Shown: piece by piece, positions 12,835 through 24,489 of the stretch
Numbering within the stretch: position 1 is the first letter of the stretch
Layout of the letters: the number at the start of each line of letters is the position of its first letter
DNA from: Xestospongia muta
Lineage: Eukaryota > Porifera > Demospongiae > Haplosclerida > Petrosiidae
DNA: 64,000 bases
Assembly (NCBI GenBank): GCA_963693285.1
Contig: OY848925.1
Coordinates: 4,132,932-4,196,931, forward strand
Direction of reading: 5' to 3'
Notes under the pieces: generated by a model
Seen by the model: the letters and a program-made list of their open reading frames with translations, nothing else
What the model was told of the DNA's origin: nothing
Database searches by the model: none
Translations under genes and position numbers: made by a program

Positions 12835-13410
12835 ACAGTTACTTGTTTTTTCTTTATTGTAGTGATTGGTACATGCATTTCACATACTGTTAATGTTTCT
12901 ACTATGTTTTGTTGATCAGTTTCATTATGCTACTATAATTAGAATGATTTTTTGTCCTTTGAAAATAAGATATATGGCCAGGTCTTTCCCTATCGATTCA
13001 TTTTTGCACTGCAATCCGCATGTTGTCATTTTAACTTCATTGAGATAAATTGTATGGCTTATATGATGACAATGTGAATTATATCATTGTTGAGTTATTT
13101 CAAGAACATAATTTGTTTGCATATAATCATATAAAATACAACTGAAAAGTCGTGATTTAGTTCATACCTACATATGCACAATAGCACCTTTTCATTCAGC
13201 CTTTAATACTCGTCTTCTATTAGTACAAGCAATGGTGAAATAACAAAAACAACTGATGAACACTCACAAGATGATAGTTGATTGTCATCATATCTTCTGT
13301 AAAATTTAACAACAAATTGGAGAACTTGAAAGAGATTTGTCATATCCAATTGGAAAAAGAAATGAAACAATTTGAGAAAAAAATTGACTACTACAATCAG
13401 TTCAGATAAA
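12835..13410 (+). repeat. Composite-unit spacer, second copy
   Basis: Corresponds to 8090-8560 and 21115-21690. It holds POT 3' flank and the decayed tail exon related to 26305-26565. A minus-strand open frame within it has no family resemblance and is judged a chance frame. Confidence 0.55.
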
Positions 13411-13518
13411 AATACAGTTTCCATTTATTAAGAGCAACAATACTAATACTGAACAGACTAACTTTCAGTTAAAAATCCAGTGATAAGAGACAAATAATCA
13501 TGCAAACGTTTAAATATA

Positions 13519-14084
13519 ATGGAAATCAGTAATGGAGCCATGTGGTTCTATTCTGTTACATTTATTGTTAATATACTAGTTAGTATTGGAACTTACCTAC
13601 GTTTTGTCATCTTTCGGAATATTCATCAGGTAATGTTATTATTTATAAATTTCATATCTATATATATATATAATATGTAGAAACCACTTTTTCTTTCAAA
13701 CTCTAATAATAACAAGAAAAGACAACTGAGTACAGCTGAGAAAAAATACTTATTTCAATGTGTTCATTCATTGTCTTTGCTGTATTTACTTTAGTACATA
13801 CTGGGTATGTCACAGCTACAGCTGATAAATTTACTGCTGCAATAATAGATTATTTCAAATGTGAAGCTTTAGGACATGTTCCTGGAAAATGTAGTAGATC
13901 CAAGTTTGAACAGTATCATACTCCATTAATGAGTGCAATTGCATACACTCTTACGGGACTTATTCCACTCAGTTTTCTAAATTACGTTTTGAAAGGGAGG
14001 TCAATCAAAGAGGTAACAGTAAAGCATTTCATCTATTGTCTACTAAAAGAACCACACCTAAAGTTTCATCATCAAATAAGATGA
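13519..14084 (+). pseudogene. FzL exon 9 (3' half) plus exon 10 fragment
   Basis: Begins in mid exon 9 (GAMWFYSV region), keeps the CAG/GTAATG donor and runs into exon 10, with a six-A run at 13741-13746 that breaks frame. Beyond the shift the frame stays open for 108 codons with all receptor landmarks (YFKCEALGHVPGKCSRS, LIPLSFLNYVL). It closely resembles exon 10 of FzL-D1/D2, and its 3' flank to about 14680 matches the FzL-D flank at 53.97-54.53 kb. Confidence 0.75.
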
Positions 14085-14104
14085 GCAGTATCAGTCAACC
14101 TAAA

Positions 14105-14680
14105 TGTAGTTTTATGTAGTGTATAAAAATTGGAGTTCTACTTTCAACTATATAATAATTAACACAATAGTACACATCAACTCTAATATATAAATATAAA
14201 CTGATTTGTATATTATAAAAATACAAAACTGTGATCTATGGTATTTGTTTGTATGTTAAAAGGATGTTTGTTTCATAAATGTTACAAAACTATCAGCCAG
14301 TCCTGTGACTAATAGTATGAACTATCCAAACAGTTTATAATAAAAGTCAGATTTGCTTGTCAATGTTTATAAAGCATTATAGTCTAGTTTTTGAAACACT
14401 AACATAAAAAACATTATACATAATATGACTGGATATTTTGTAGGGGCTTATTTGATACCTGCCAAGTGTATACAGGTGATTAAAGTTATGAGATTGTGAA
14501 TATTTAAAACTAATGGAATTATTCAAAATATAATACACACCCCAGCTATAGTGACAAGCAATGATATGTCAGTAGGCTTTGTTTGTCGAGGTAGTGAACA
14601 GTAGTAGCATTCAATGTTTTTAATATTATAAATGACAGGAACCAGTACAACTCTAACAAATCTGTTTTATAGATATTATT
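14105..14680 (+). repeat. Copy of FzL-D 3' flank
   Basis: Nearly colinear with about 53970-54530 and 60506-61066, including TGACAGGAACCAGTACAACT. It shows that this stretch and FzL-D derive from a common duplicated segment. No gene is seen. Confidence 0.65.
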
Positions 14681-14689
14681 CATCAGGTA

Positions 14690-15110
14690 ATGTTATTATT
14701 AATGAATTTCATAACTATATATATAATATGTAGAAACCACTTTTTCTTTAAAGCTGTAACAATAAGATGAAAACACAACCGAGTACAGCTGAGAAAAAAA
14801 TACTTATTTCAATGCGTTCATTCATTGTCTTTGCTGTATTTACTTTAGTACATACTGAGTATGTCGCAGCCAAAGCTGACAAATTTATTGGTGCACTAAC
14901 AGATTATTTCAAATGTGAAGCTTTAGGACATGTTCCTGGAAAATGTAGTAGATCCAAGTTTGAACACTATCTTACTCCATTTAATGAGTGAAATAACATA
15001 CACTCTTATAGGAATTATTCCACTTAGTTTTTAAATCTACGTTTGAAATGACGGTCGATCAAAGAGGTAACAGCAAAATCACTTCGTCTACTATCTACTA
15101 TAAGAATTAA
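14690..15110 (+). pseudogene. FzL exon 10 fragment with the seven-A frame
   Basis: Starts at an exon 9 end and donor, and enters exon 10. Unlike its neighbours it has seven A (14794-14800), so STAEKKILIS runs in frame into TM6 and through YFKCEALGHVPGKC. Frame is then lost by an extra T near 14981, giving a TGA before TM7. It stands alone, without exons 1-8. Confidence 0.7.
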
Positions 15111-15127
15111 AAGTTAATACTAACTCT

Positions 15128-15237
15128 ATGCAACAAAGCATAACTTATATAGTTCTAGTTTATTTATAATCACATATAGTTATGACATAACTTCCTTCAA
15201 TGGTTATTAATAATATTATAGCTCGGCTTTTTCAGTC
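15128..15237 (+). promoter_or_regulatory. Conserved FzL 5' flank before FzL-C
   Basis: Copy of the block seen before FzL-A, ending in GCTCGGCTTTTTCAGTC immediately before ATG 15238. It sits in front of an intact gene, so it may carry the real promoter or a 5' UTR exon acceptor. Confidence 0.45.
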
Positions 15238-18200
15238 ATGGTTTTGACAAATAGAGATTCTCAGAAGACGGTGAAAGCTCTTGAAGTAACTGCTCTGGTT
15301 ATTGCACTAGCTGTTACAGTGGGACTCTTCTCACTACCTATTATCTTTTATTACATCACAGTAAGTATAATCTTTATTTTCCAATAACTCACCTTCAGTT
15401 TTATTAATTAATATTGCTATAATATAGTTGTCTATAGGATTCAAAACATTTCACTACATTGACTGATATACTTTGAACAATGACTGAATATTGACATCAG
15501 CTATATATAGTGTTTTGCCAATATATTATTAACTATAAAGATATTATACAGTATATAAATGATGAAAGTAGTATCACCAGAAATATGCTGAGTGTCAAAG
15601 ATAGGTACAATGATTGTCATAAGTGTTAGAAGTTAAATTATTATAAGAAACAAACCAGTACTGTATATTATTTACAATAATTACACTAACCTACTGAAGT
15701 GTTATACAAACATTTATACACTGTTATATACAATTATATATACAAAGGAATGCAGACTTGACAACATTTGCTTTTTTTGTTATCAAAATTTACTCAAGGC
15801 AGCTATGATAGGAATTTATTAACCCTGTAACAAACAGTCATGTTATTGGTTAAAATGTTAAAACAACCAATCGGTATTAACAGTGTAAGAAGTATATCAC
15901 TATATAAGTTCTTTGGTTGATCCAATATATGGTTATACAGATAGAGTTAGTTTAATTATTGCAAAAAGGTAAAACATTATACTGATTTCATTACTAATGT
16001 ACTAGCAGATTGTTTGTTTATAAAGGTAATGCTAGAGCATAAGATATTGATACTTTTATTATTCTTAAACAAAATTCGTATGAAATGGTTAAATGACCTA
16101 GAATTTGAAGCTACCATCATATTAACCTTAAAAACATTTTTTAACTGAATTTTTAATTTATATAATGGCACAATCTAGATTATATTATAGTTAAAGTAGA
16201 TAGGTTTCTTTAATCTAATTATGTCAATTACTCACTATAAAATTACACAACAAGTAGTTTACATGAATTGCAATAACAATCCACTAATGTAAATGACAAG
16301 ATGGTTGTTGAAACAAGTGATTACTTTTACAGTAATGAACTTTTATAAGATAGTTCTTTTTGTCTTTCATTTCAGGAATCCTCCAGCAGTCTAGATGTAA
16401 GCATTAACACTGTATATAAACAGATAATATGATATTACTTTTAGTTTTATACTTTTTTATTTAAGGATTTATCAAACATTACCATAGTTTTGGACACTAA
16501 CAGTACTACTTTAAATTGCACACATCTTCACTTCACCTGGAGTAAACTTAACACAACATTTCAATACTGTAATAAGTATCCATATATGGGTACGAAATGT
16601 AAGGATTTTCTAACTATATGGCATTTATGTATTGTTGGAGATGGATATATTTATGTAAATGAGACAAAGCATATCCAAGGTCAACGAGAAAAGGATTTAG
16701 CACTGTTGGACACAGTATTAGGTTAGTAATATTATTATTAAATTATCACATAATTTATTCTAATAAATTTCTAGTGTACCACAAGGATTGTCAAAAAAAG
16801 GCTCTTCCATTTCTCTGTCAATATTACTTTCCACTTTATGACTGTCCTAGTGGAGACATATATACAGCATCAAGAGAAGACTGTATTGATATTAGTACTG
16901 GTATATGTGCTTCATTATGGAATCTGGCTATAAATTATGGCTTTGGGGACAGATTACCAGACTGTCAAGAGCTACCATCTTGTAAGTACAGTAGTCTGTA
17001 TTCTGTAATGGTTATAAATTTTGGAAAAATTGCTAGTACCGAATTCATTGTCATATTAATAAAATAAAATATTTATTATTTAGTGTATGATTAAGATTGT
17101 AATAACAATTGCATGACATACCAATTCTTTATCTCTCACTAATTATATGAATATAAATATTTTTATTTGTTCCTATTATCAATATAAATTACATACTTAA
17201 TTTATGTTATAGATTCCTCACAGTTTACTGACAGTTATCCTCAAAATAACTCATCATTAAATCAATATACAAATTTGTCGCTAAGCAACATAACCTGCAA
17301 AGAAGATTTCATTGAAATAAATGACACTTGTCTACCTCGATGTGACAAATTTAAACAAACTACTCACAGTGGAGCACTGTTACTGATATATTCAGAATTA
17401 ATTGCATCATGTCTTGCTGTATTGATTTGCATACTAATAGCCATTTTGTCTATCAAAAACTATAAGACAATGTAATGAATTACCATATAGATGTAGGAAT
17501 TAATATATTTATCTATTATAGGTTCACATATCCATCAGTCCTGATACTCTTTCAAGTCATTGATTGCGCAGTAATAGGTAAGTTATCATCATGATAACTT
17601 TTTTAGATTTTTTACTACTTTGCACAGCGATCTTGGTCATCATTATTTCAATTGACAGAAATGGCTTGCTTTGCAGTTCAACAAGTCTTAGTGACAGTGT
17701 TGACAACCCAACACCATTTTGTACACTATCAGGTCTGCTAATATTACTTTACTACACTTATTTAATCATAGCTATTATAGGTGCTCTTTTACACTATTGC
17801 ATTGTTAACTTGGCTCTATGGTGGTTCTTTTATATAAGTATATTTTTTCATAAAGTTGCCTTTCCCTTCCATGCCAACAGAATGACAAAAATGGGACGAA
17901 ATAAATATGTTTTAGTTGCTGTGATAATCATTGGTAATCATAACAACATATATAAAAATAATGTTTTTATAAAATTTCTTTTTAAAGCTCTGGCAGTGCC
18001 ATTACCAGCTGTCATAGTGTCACTGTCTGTAGAAGAATATCATTACAAACAATATCGTTTCCCTCCTTTTCTTTGTGTTAGTAATGAAAAGATGTGGTTC
18101 TACTCCAATGTAGCTATTATTGACGTTCTAGTAGCTACTGGAACATGCTTGATGATTGTTGTCTTTTGGATAATTCATACGGTAATTTTTTTTTAAAGAT

Positions 18201-18729
18201 TCATATTGATAACATGAATACATTTCATTAGAAGTCTATTTTCTCTAAAAACTTGAAAAAGAAGAAAGTACAACTAAGCACACCTGAGAAAAAAATAATT
18301 GTTGCCTTATGTTCATTTATCCTTTTTGCTGTATTTACACTAGCCCAGATAAGTGATTATTTAGCAAAAAAAGAAGATCTTTTAGAAGCATTAAATAATT
18401 ATTTTAAGTGTGAAGCTTTGGGACACGTTCCTGGAAAATGCAACAGATCTCAATTTGAACATTATTACAATCCCTACTTGAATGCAATAACCTATACTTT
18501 GATGGGGCTGATTCCTCTTAGTATTCTCAATTTTGTGCTAAAGTGGAAGTCAGTAAGAAGGGTAACAAAAAAAGGGTCTTCTACTATTAATAGAAAATCA
18601 ACTATGAACACTACTCAAGCTATTTCAAGCCATAACCCTGTGAGTGTTAGCAATTTTGTGTATAAAAAAATTCTAATACATTTTATTTTACATATAGTAT
18701 ACACTCAGTACAACTGTGTCAAGCACTAA
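15238..18729 (+). CDS. FzL-C, Frizzled-like 7TM receptor (10 exons, 623 aa)
   Basis: Exons: 15238-15360, 16376-16396, 16466-16721, 16775-16981, 17213-17471, 17522-17577, 17628-17732, 17781-17933, 17988-18181 and 18232-18729. Exon lengths 1-9 equal those of FzL-A base for base, and the sum is 623 codons plus stop. The ectodomain has the ten cysteines of a Frizzled-like CRD (four in exon 3, six in exon 4 with FLCQYYFPLYDC) and a three-cysteine linker. TM3 reads as CTLSG joined to ALLHYCIVNLALWWFF after removal of a 48-bp intron. The tail is longer than in FzL-A and rich in S, T, K and N, with no KTxxxW motif. The last 20 or so codons may be read-through into flank. Role inferred: plasma-membrane receptor of unknown ligand. 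Confidence 0.8.
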
Positions 18730-18947
18730 TATGATTGAAATGGATCCTGTAAAATTATGAATGATAATATTATTATACATACTCATTGGAACTTATTATT
18801 TTAACTTGTAAATGACATGCACTTAGATTTATTTATTGTCTTTATTGTCTCTAGTTATATTATTTCCTAACTATCGATTATTTGTGCCTACTATACAACC
18901 ATATAAACAATACCTACATTAGCACTGATTATCAGATATTGCACGTG

Positions 18948-20761
18948 TATAAACGATACACGAGTACATACACGAAAATTAGGGCGGAAAGTAAATAGAT
19001 GTGAATACACGAAACTGCAAAATATCACACGATGTATTTTCGTATACAATACCGCAACCACGCCCATATTCAATTATTGTACAACAGTACATGTACAGGC
19101 ACGTGTGTGTAGAGAATGTCTGTCTCTGTGTCTTACACCGATTTCTTTTACTTACCAGCTCGGTCAGGTAGCTCAAAAGATTGCCAAGCTAAATGTAAAG
19201 TTTGTTCCCGTACTTATAAATATACGTTGACGACTAAAGGCAACTTGTTGAAGCACCTACAGACTTCACATGGCAGCTTGCTAAATGAACACAAAGAAAC
19301 GACGCTCACTTGAGTCTGGACAAGGTACTCTTACTAGCGATGGTCAATGCTCTACATCTAGAAAAGAATCAAGAGAGTTTAAGAATCAGGATGTAATTCT
19401 AACGTCACTTGTCCGGAATCTTGTTGGGTCAGGTGGACTGGCAATTCAAGTCGCTGAACGGGATTGGTTTCGACAGTTCATGACTGATGTTGAACTACGC
19501 TTTAAGCCAGTTTCCAGAGTAGCTATCAAAAGAGAGCTGAATGATTTGTATCAAGAAGGCAGAGATGAGATGCTCAAGGAAATTTCAGCTATTTCATTTA
19601 AACCCACTGTCACGGTTGACTTTTGGACAGGCTGAGATGGCTGGAGTTTCATGGGTTACACTGTTCATTATGTTTATCAGAAGACATTGAAGCATCATTT
19701 GCTGTTCTTCAGAGAAGTTCCTCCACCACATATGTCGGAAAACGTACAAATTCGTTTTGAAGATGAACTCAATCATTGCAATGTTCTGTGTTTTCTTGTG
19801 GTGACAGACAATGCAGCCAATATGAAGTGTGCTTTCAGTATGGTTGAAGATAATGATAATCCTTCCCTCAATGACTATTCAAGTGAGGATCAATTTTGTG
19901 ATGAGGACAATGATGAATTAGTTGAATCATTTGAAGGCTGGACAGCTAATCCACTTCATTTTTGATGGCTGGATTGGGTGTGCTGCCCATCAGTTTCAGT
20001 TGGTTGTACACATTGGGTACAAGGAATTGCTGAAATATCAAAGAGTCCAAGCTGTCTTTAGTAAAGCAAAAACTATTTGCACTCTCTCTCACAAATCTAG
20101 CCATTTCAGTTATGCATTATCTGCCAGGATACCAGTTCCAAATGAGACCAGATGGAATTCATATGTAAGACACCATGAACATATTTTGAAGCACTTTGAT
20201 AATGTTAATGAAGCCCTGAATACTGTCAATCACCAGAATTTGGTTCTCTCCACATCTGACAAGGAAAATCTTTCGAACGTTGTTGATGTCATGCTGTATT
20301 TCGCAGAAGCCACAGACATACTTCAAGCTGACAATAAACCTACGTCTAGCTGTGTGATCCCAGTCATCGATTCCCTAGAGAATGCACTCATAATTATGGA
20401 TAGAGCAACACCAGCAATCAATGCTCTGTGTGAAAGCTTATTAAATGGACTACAACAGCATTTTTTCTTACCTACTCGATTCCAGTATTCACCAAAGTGC
20501 CACAGCTCTTGACCCACGAATAAAACTTACATTTACAGATAACACTAATCCTAAGTTTTTTGTATTTTCATCAACCTCTGTCAAGCAGCACATCAACTCT
20601 CTGCTTCCCATTTCAGAGTTATTACCAGTCACTACTGTCACTGCAGTTGCAAATGATCTTAGTGCCAACGGTGCAAAAAGACGACGATTATTGGATTTCA
20701 GTACTAATTTTCCGTCTGAAACTTCAACAAGTTTATATAATGAAGTAAAAGTTAATCTAAA
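18948..20761 (+). mobile_element. hAT-family DNA transposon relic, 3'-truncated
   Basis: The array's FzL 3' flank is cut after CACTGATTATC (about 18944), where other copies continue ATGCAATTA. From there, unrelated, less AT-rich sequence runs to 20761, where POT copy P3 resumes abruptly. The insert encodes a BED-type finger and hAT transposase pieces. I could not find matching terminal inverted repeats or a target duplication, and the C-terminal hAT dimerisation region is missing. The element is therefore truncated or rearranged at its right end. Confidence 0.7.
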
Positions 20762-20768
20762 TCTATAA
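19116..20768 (+). pseudogene. hAT transposase with BED zinc finger, broken
   Basis: Four consecutive frames carry the protein. At 19116-19313 is a BED finger (C-K-V-C and a later H-L-Q-T-S-H). At 19285-19635 is the N-terminal region ending VTVDFWTG before a TGA (first catalytic D region). At 19651-19965 is the segment with VVTDNAANMK (second catalytic D region). At 19922-20512 is the segment with ETRWNSYV, typical of hAT. A frame at 20445-20768 follows. Frames change at about 19290, 19930 and 20480, so the protein cannot be made. Known role of the family: cut-and-paste transposition. Confidence 0.75.
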
Positions 20769-21088
20769 ACTTATCTTTTCTTTACTATTCACTATCACTA
20801 CTGTTTGGTGGGCTATTAGATTGCCTACTTTATATTTATGGATTGGAACTCATATGCAGTCAAGCAACAGCTAATATGAGTGGCATGCTTACTGGTGTCT
20901 TTTTTCTGATATGTGGAATGTACTCTAACATAGGAACTGCAAAATGGTACTGCAGTAAATGCGATGATCATTTTACAGTGTTGTGGCTGAAGTGGAGACA
21001 AAGTATAAGCGCCAATTTCAACAGAGGGACGTTGAAAACAACTTCAATAATGAAGAGGCTTTTAATATTGATTCACCTTAATTTGTAA
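20762..21088 (+). pseudogene. POT/SLC15-like copy P3, 5'-truncated and internally deleted
   Basis: Starts abruptly after the hAT relic within the sequence equal to ...ESIKLSY of P4. It shares with P2 the exact 42-codon in-frame deletion (I-G/T-A-K-W) and the four-T run that shifts the last frame. P2 and P3 are thus copies of one already damaged gene. Confidence 0.75.
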
Positions 21089-21114
21089 CTATTTTAATAT
21101 GTGATTTTTGATTA

Positions 21115-21690
21115 ACAGCTACTTGTTTTTTTTCTTTATTGTAGTGATTGGTACATGCATTTCAAATACTGTACAATGTTTCTACTATGTTTTGTTGATC
21201 AGTTTCATTATACTACTATAATTATAATGATTTTTTGTCCTTTGAAAATAAGATATATGGCCAGGTCTTTCCCTATGGATTCATTTTTGCACTGCAATCT
21301 GCATGTTATCATATTAACTTCAATGAGATAAATTGTATGGCTTATATAATGACAATGTGAATTATATCATTGTTGCGTTATTTCAAGAACATAATTTGTT
21401 TGCATATAACCATATAAAATACAACTGAAAAGTCGTGATTTAGTTCATACCTACATATGCACATTAGCACCTTTTCATTCAGCCTTTAATACTCGTCTTC
21501 TATTAGTACAAGCAATGGTGAAATAACAAAAACAACTGATGATCACTCACAAGATGATAGTTGATTGTCATCATAACTTCTGTAATATTTAACAACAAAT
21601 TGGAGAACTTGAAAGAGATTTGTCATATCCAATTGGAAAAAGAAATAAAACAATTTGAGAAAAAAATTGACTACTACAATCAGTTCAGAT
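21115..21690 (+). repeat. Composite-unit spacer, third copy
   Basis: Nearly identical to 12835-13410. Contains POT 3' flank and the decayed tail exon related to 26305-26565. No intact gene. Confidence 0.6.
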
Positions 21691-21801
21691 AAAAATACAG
21701 TTTCCATTTATTAAGAGCAACAATACAAACACTGAACAGACTAACTTTCAGTTAAAAATCCAGTGATAAGAGACAAATAATCATGCAAACGTTTAAATGT
21801 A

Positions 21802-22310
21802 ATGGAAATCAGTAATGGAGCCATGTGGTTCTATTCTGTTACATTTATTGTTAATATACTAGTTAGTATTGGAACTTACCTACGTTTTGTCATCTTTTGG
21901 ATTATTCATCAGGTAATGTAATTATTAATGAATTTCATAACTATATATATAATATGTAGAAACCACTTTTTCTTTAAAGCTGTAACAATAAGATGAAAAC
22001 ACAACTGAGTACAGCTGAGAAAAAATACTTATTTCAATGTGTTCATTCATTGTCTTTGCTGTATTTACTTTAGTACATACTGAGTATGTCACAGCTACAG
22101 CTGACAAATTTACTGCTGCATTAACAGATTATTTCAAATGTGAAGCTTTAGGACATGTTCCTGGAAAATGTAGTAGATCCAAGTTTGAACAGTATCATAC
22201 TCCATTTAATGAGTGGAATAACATACACTCTTATAGGAATTATTCCACTTAGTTTTTAAATCTACGTTTGAAATGACGGTCGATCAAAGAGGTAACAGCA
22301 AAATCACTTC
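21802..22310 (+). pseudogene. FzL exon 9 (3' half) plus exon 10 fragment
   Basis: Same layout as 13519-14084: mid exon 9, CAG/GTAATG donor, then exon 10 with six A at 22020-22025 (frame lost). As in the 14.7-kb fragment, an extra T follows the QYHTPF region. It therefore mixes traits of both fragments of the second unit, as expected from unequal exchange. Confidence 0.7.
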
Positions 22311-22355
22311 GTCTACTATCTACTATAAGAATTAAAAGTTAATACTAACTCTATG

Positions 22356-22463
22356 CAACAAAGCATAACTTATATAGTTCTAGTTTATTTATAATCACAT
22401 AATAACTATGACATAACTTCCTGCAATGGTTATTAATAATATTATAGCTCGGCTTTTTCAGTC
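22356..22463 (+). promoter_or_regulatory. Conserved FzL 5' flank
   Basis: Copy of the block before FzL-C, ending in GCTCGGCTTTTTCAGTC before ATG 22464. It drives, at most, a fused pseudogene. Confidence 0.4.
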
Positions 22464-22818
22464 ATGGTTTTGACAAAGAAAGTTTCTCAGAAGACGGTTA
22501 AAGCTCTTGAAGTAACTGCTCTAGTTATTACACTAGCTGTTATAGTGGGAAATGCAACAGATCTCAATTTGAACATTATTACAATCCCTATACTTGAGTG
22601 CAATAACCTATACTTTGATGGGGCTGATTTCTCTTGGTATTCTCAATTTTGTGCTAAAGTGGAAGTCAATAAGAAGGGTAACAAAAAAAGGGTTTTCCAC
22701 TATTAATAGAAAATCAACTATGAACACTACTCAAGCTATTTCAAGCCATAATCCTGTGAGTGTTAGCAATTTTGTGTATAAAAAAATTCTAATACATTTT
22801 ATTTCACATATAGTATAA
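22464..22818 (+). pseudogene. FzL exon 1 joined to exon 10 by internal deletion
   Basis: The first exon (MVLTKKVSQKTVKALEVTAL...) is intact to IVG. It is then joined directly, without an intron, to the middle of exon 10 at the point equal to GGAAAATGCAACAG of FzL-C. Both parents have GGA at the join, which suggests a deletion through short homology. The exon 10 part continues out of frame with exon 1 and has small indels (an extra TA near 22590), but follows FzL-C into its tail. Everything from the CRD to TM6 is lost. Confidence 0.8.
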
Positions 22819-22999
22819 ACTCAGTACAAATGTGTCAAGCAATAATATGAATCGAATGGATCCTGTAAAATTATGAATGATAATATATCATACGTACTCA
22901 TTGGAACTTATTATTTTAACTTGTAAATGACATGCACTTAGATTTATTTATTGTTTTTATTGTCTCTAGTTATATTAATTCCTAACTATCAATTATTTG

Positions 23000-23770
23000 T
23001 GCCTACTATACAACCATATAAAACAATACCTACATTAGCACTGATTGTCGTGCAATTACATTCCATATAGTCCTTCAAATGTATATTATCTAACAAAATG
23101 CTCACAAGTACAATGTTATTACAGGATTTTACTTCCATTATGATATACTGCAAAACAATGCTATTGTTTACACTGTATAAATTAATATGTCATTTTCACA
23201 ACAACTTTGTCCCTGACATGCATGGATGGTTACTATCGTATATCGAATTTTGGTCAATTACTCACTGTATAATTTGTTAGTATGCTTTACTTTTACAAAG
23301 CAACAAATTATACAGTGAGTACTTCATATAAAATCTAGATTCCATAGTAATCCACCCATGTAAAGTACAAATTAGTTGCTAAAATAAAATATTAATTTTA
23401 CAGTGTACAACCTAATTGGGAATGAGTTTGGTCAAATATCATTTATCTTACTAATCAAAAATGATAGACATGTTTAAACATGTTATTAAATACATCATTA
23501 GCATATACTATCTACACCAAAAAGCCAATTGGAACTTTAAATTTGATTGGTGAATTGTTAGTTGTCCTTATGTTCACAACAAAGAATGAGAGATTGTTCA
23601 ACAATTGTACAACTGTCAAGTCATTGCCACTATTATTCCAGCAGTGCCATGAGTCATGTAGTAAAATATTAAGGTAATACCTTTAAAAAAGTATTATGTT
23701 GTTACTGTGTATAACAAACAATGTAATTTCAAATAAAAATCATATTACCATTAAGTAGCAAATTGCCTGT
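23000..23770 (+). repeat. FzL 3' flank / POT 5' flank block, third copy
   Basis: Matches 5660-6345 and 11400-11930, but is interrupted near 23190-23400 by extra sequence that includes a 63-bp palindromic element. No gene is seen. Confidence 0.55.
23259..23321. repeat. 63-bp palindromic element (perfect 20-bp inverted ends)
   Basis: TACTCACTGTATAATTTGTT at 23259-23278 is the exact reverse complement of 23302-23321, with a 23-bp loop. The same inverted ends, slightly decayed, occur at 33029-33093 and in parts at about 2790-3090 and 16225-16260 within FzL intron 1. It fits a minute non-autonomous DNA element, though the mechanism is unproven. Confidence 0.65.
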
Positions 23771-23859
23771 ATAACTATTGTTAAAAGTAACATGTGGTAT
23801 AACTCCTAAAGCTTGCATACTGGTGAACTAGCAAAGCAATCAACCCACACAGTATTATA

Positions 23860-24080
23860 AGCAATAATAACGACCCTCCAATGTTTTACTTTGTGAACTT
23901 TTGTGAACAAAATAATTTCTTTGCGCAGAATTAGAATAACCCCTGATTTGTAATGGGAGTGGCGAAGGAGACTACTTGACAGTATTACAAGCAATGAACA
24001 ATAATAACAAACCAATATTTTACTTTGTGAAAAAAAAATAATTTTTTACGAAGAATTAGAATAACCCTTAACTTGACAGG
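23860..24080 (+). other. Duplicated POT 5' start region without a body
   Basis: The stretch around 23870-23975 matches the POT P1 upstream region and start (AGAATAACCCCTGAT then TAATGGGNGTGGCGA). A second partial copy of its upstream half follows at about 24005-24070. No transporter exons follow, so only promoter-proximal sequence survives. Confidence 0.5.
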
Positions 24081-24149
24081 TCGAAGTATAAAGAACTGCT
24101 ATTAGCGAGACGAAAATGTTTATGCCACATCCATTCTGGTTAAACTGTT

Positions 24150-24480
24150 GTTAACCACACTGTGATATAATAGATATTATGATATTTCTTCAGTTTGAAA
24201 AAACCTCTGTTGTCTATTTTATTCACCATGTTTATATATATATATATATAGTGCATAGCAGTGATCACTGTCACTATGTATGAAAACATAATGACTATAG
24301 CAATATGGTATGATATCATTATAGTTGTAGTCAATGAGGATTCTACATTTTAGAGCTTTTCATTGTTATTAAAATGATCATATACTGTATATTTTACAGT
24401 ATGAGGTATATCTTGATAGATGACAGTTTTCTTACTGTTTTTTTGTAGAAATTTTTAACATCAACCTCTTCATACTAGTA
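24150..24480 (+). repeat. Duplicated flank block with AT run
   Basis: Recurs at about 11940-12260, 40610-40930 and 50945-51060 (and its tandem copy). It shares the AGTGATCACTGTCACTATG segment and the GAGGTATATCTTGATAGATG segment. It lies at the tail end of minus-strand FzL relics, or before POT P2. No gene is seen. Confidence 0.55.
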
Positions 24481-24489
24481 GCTGTTAAC

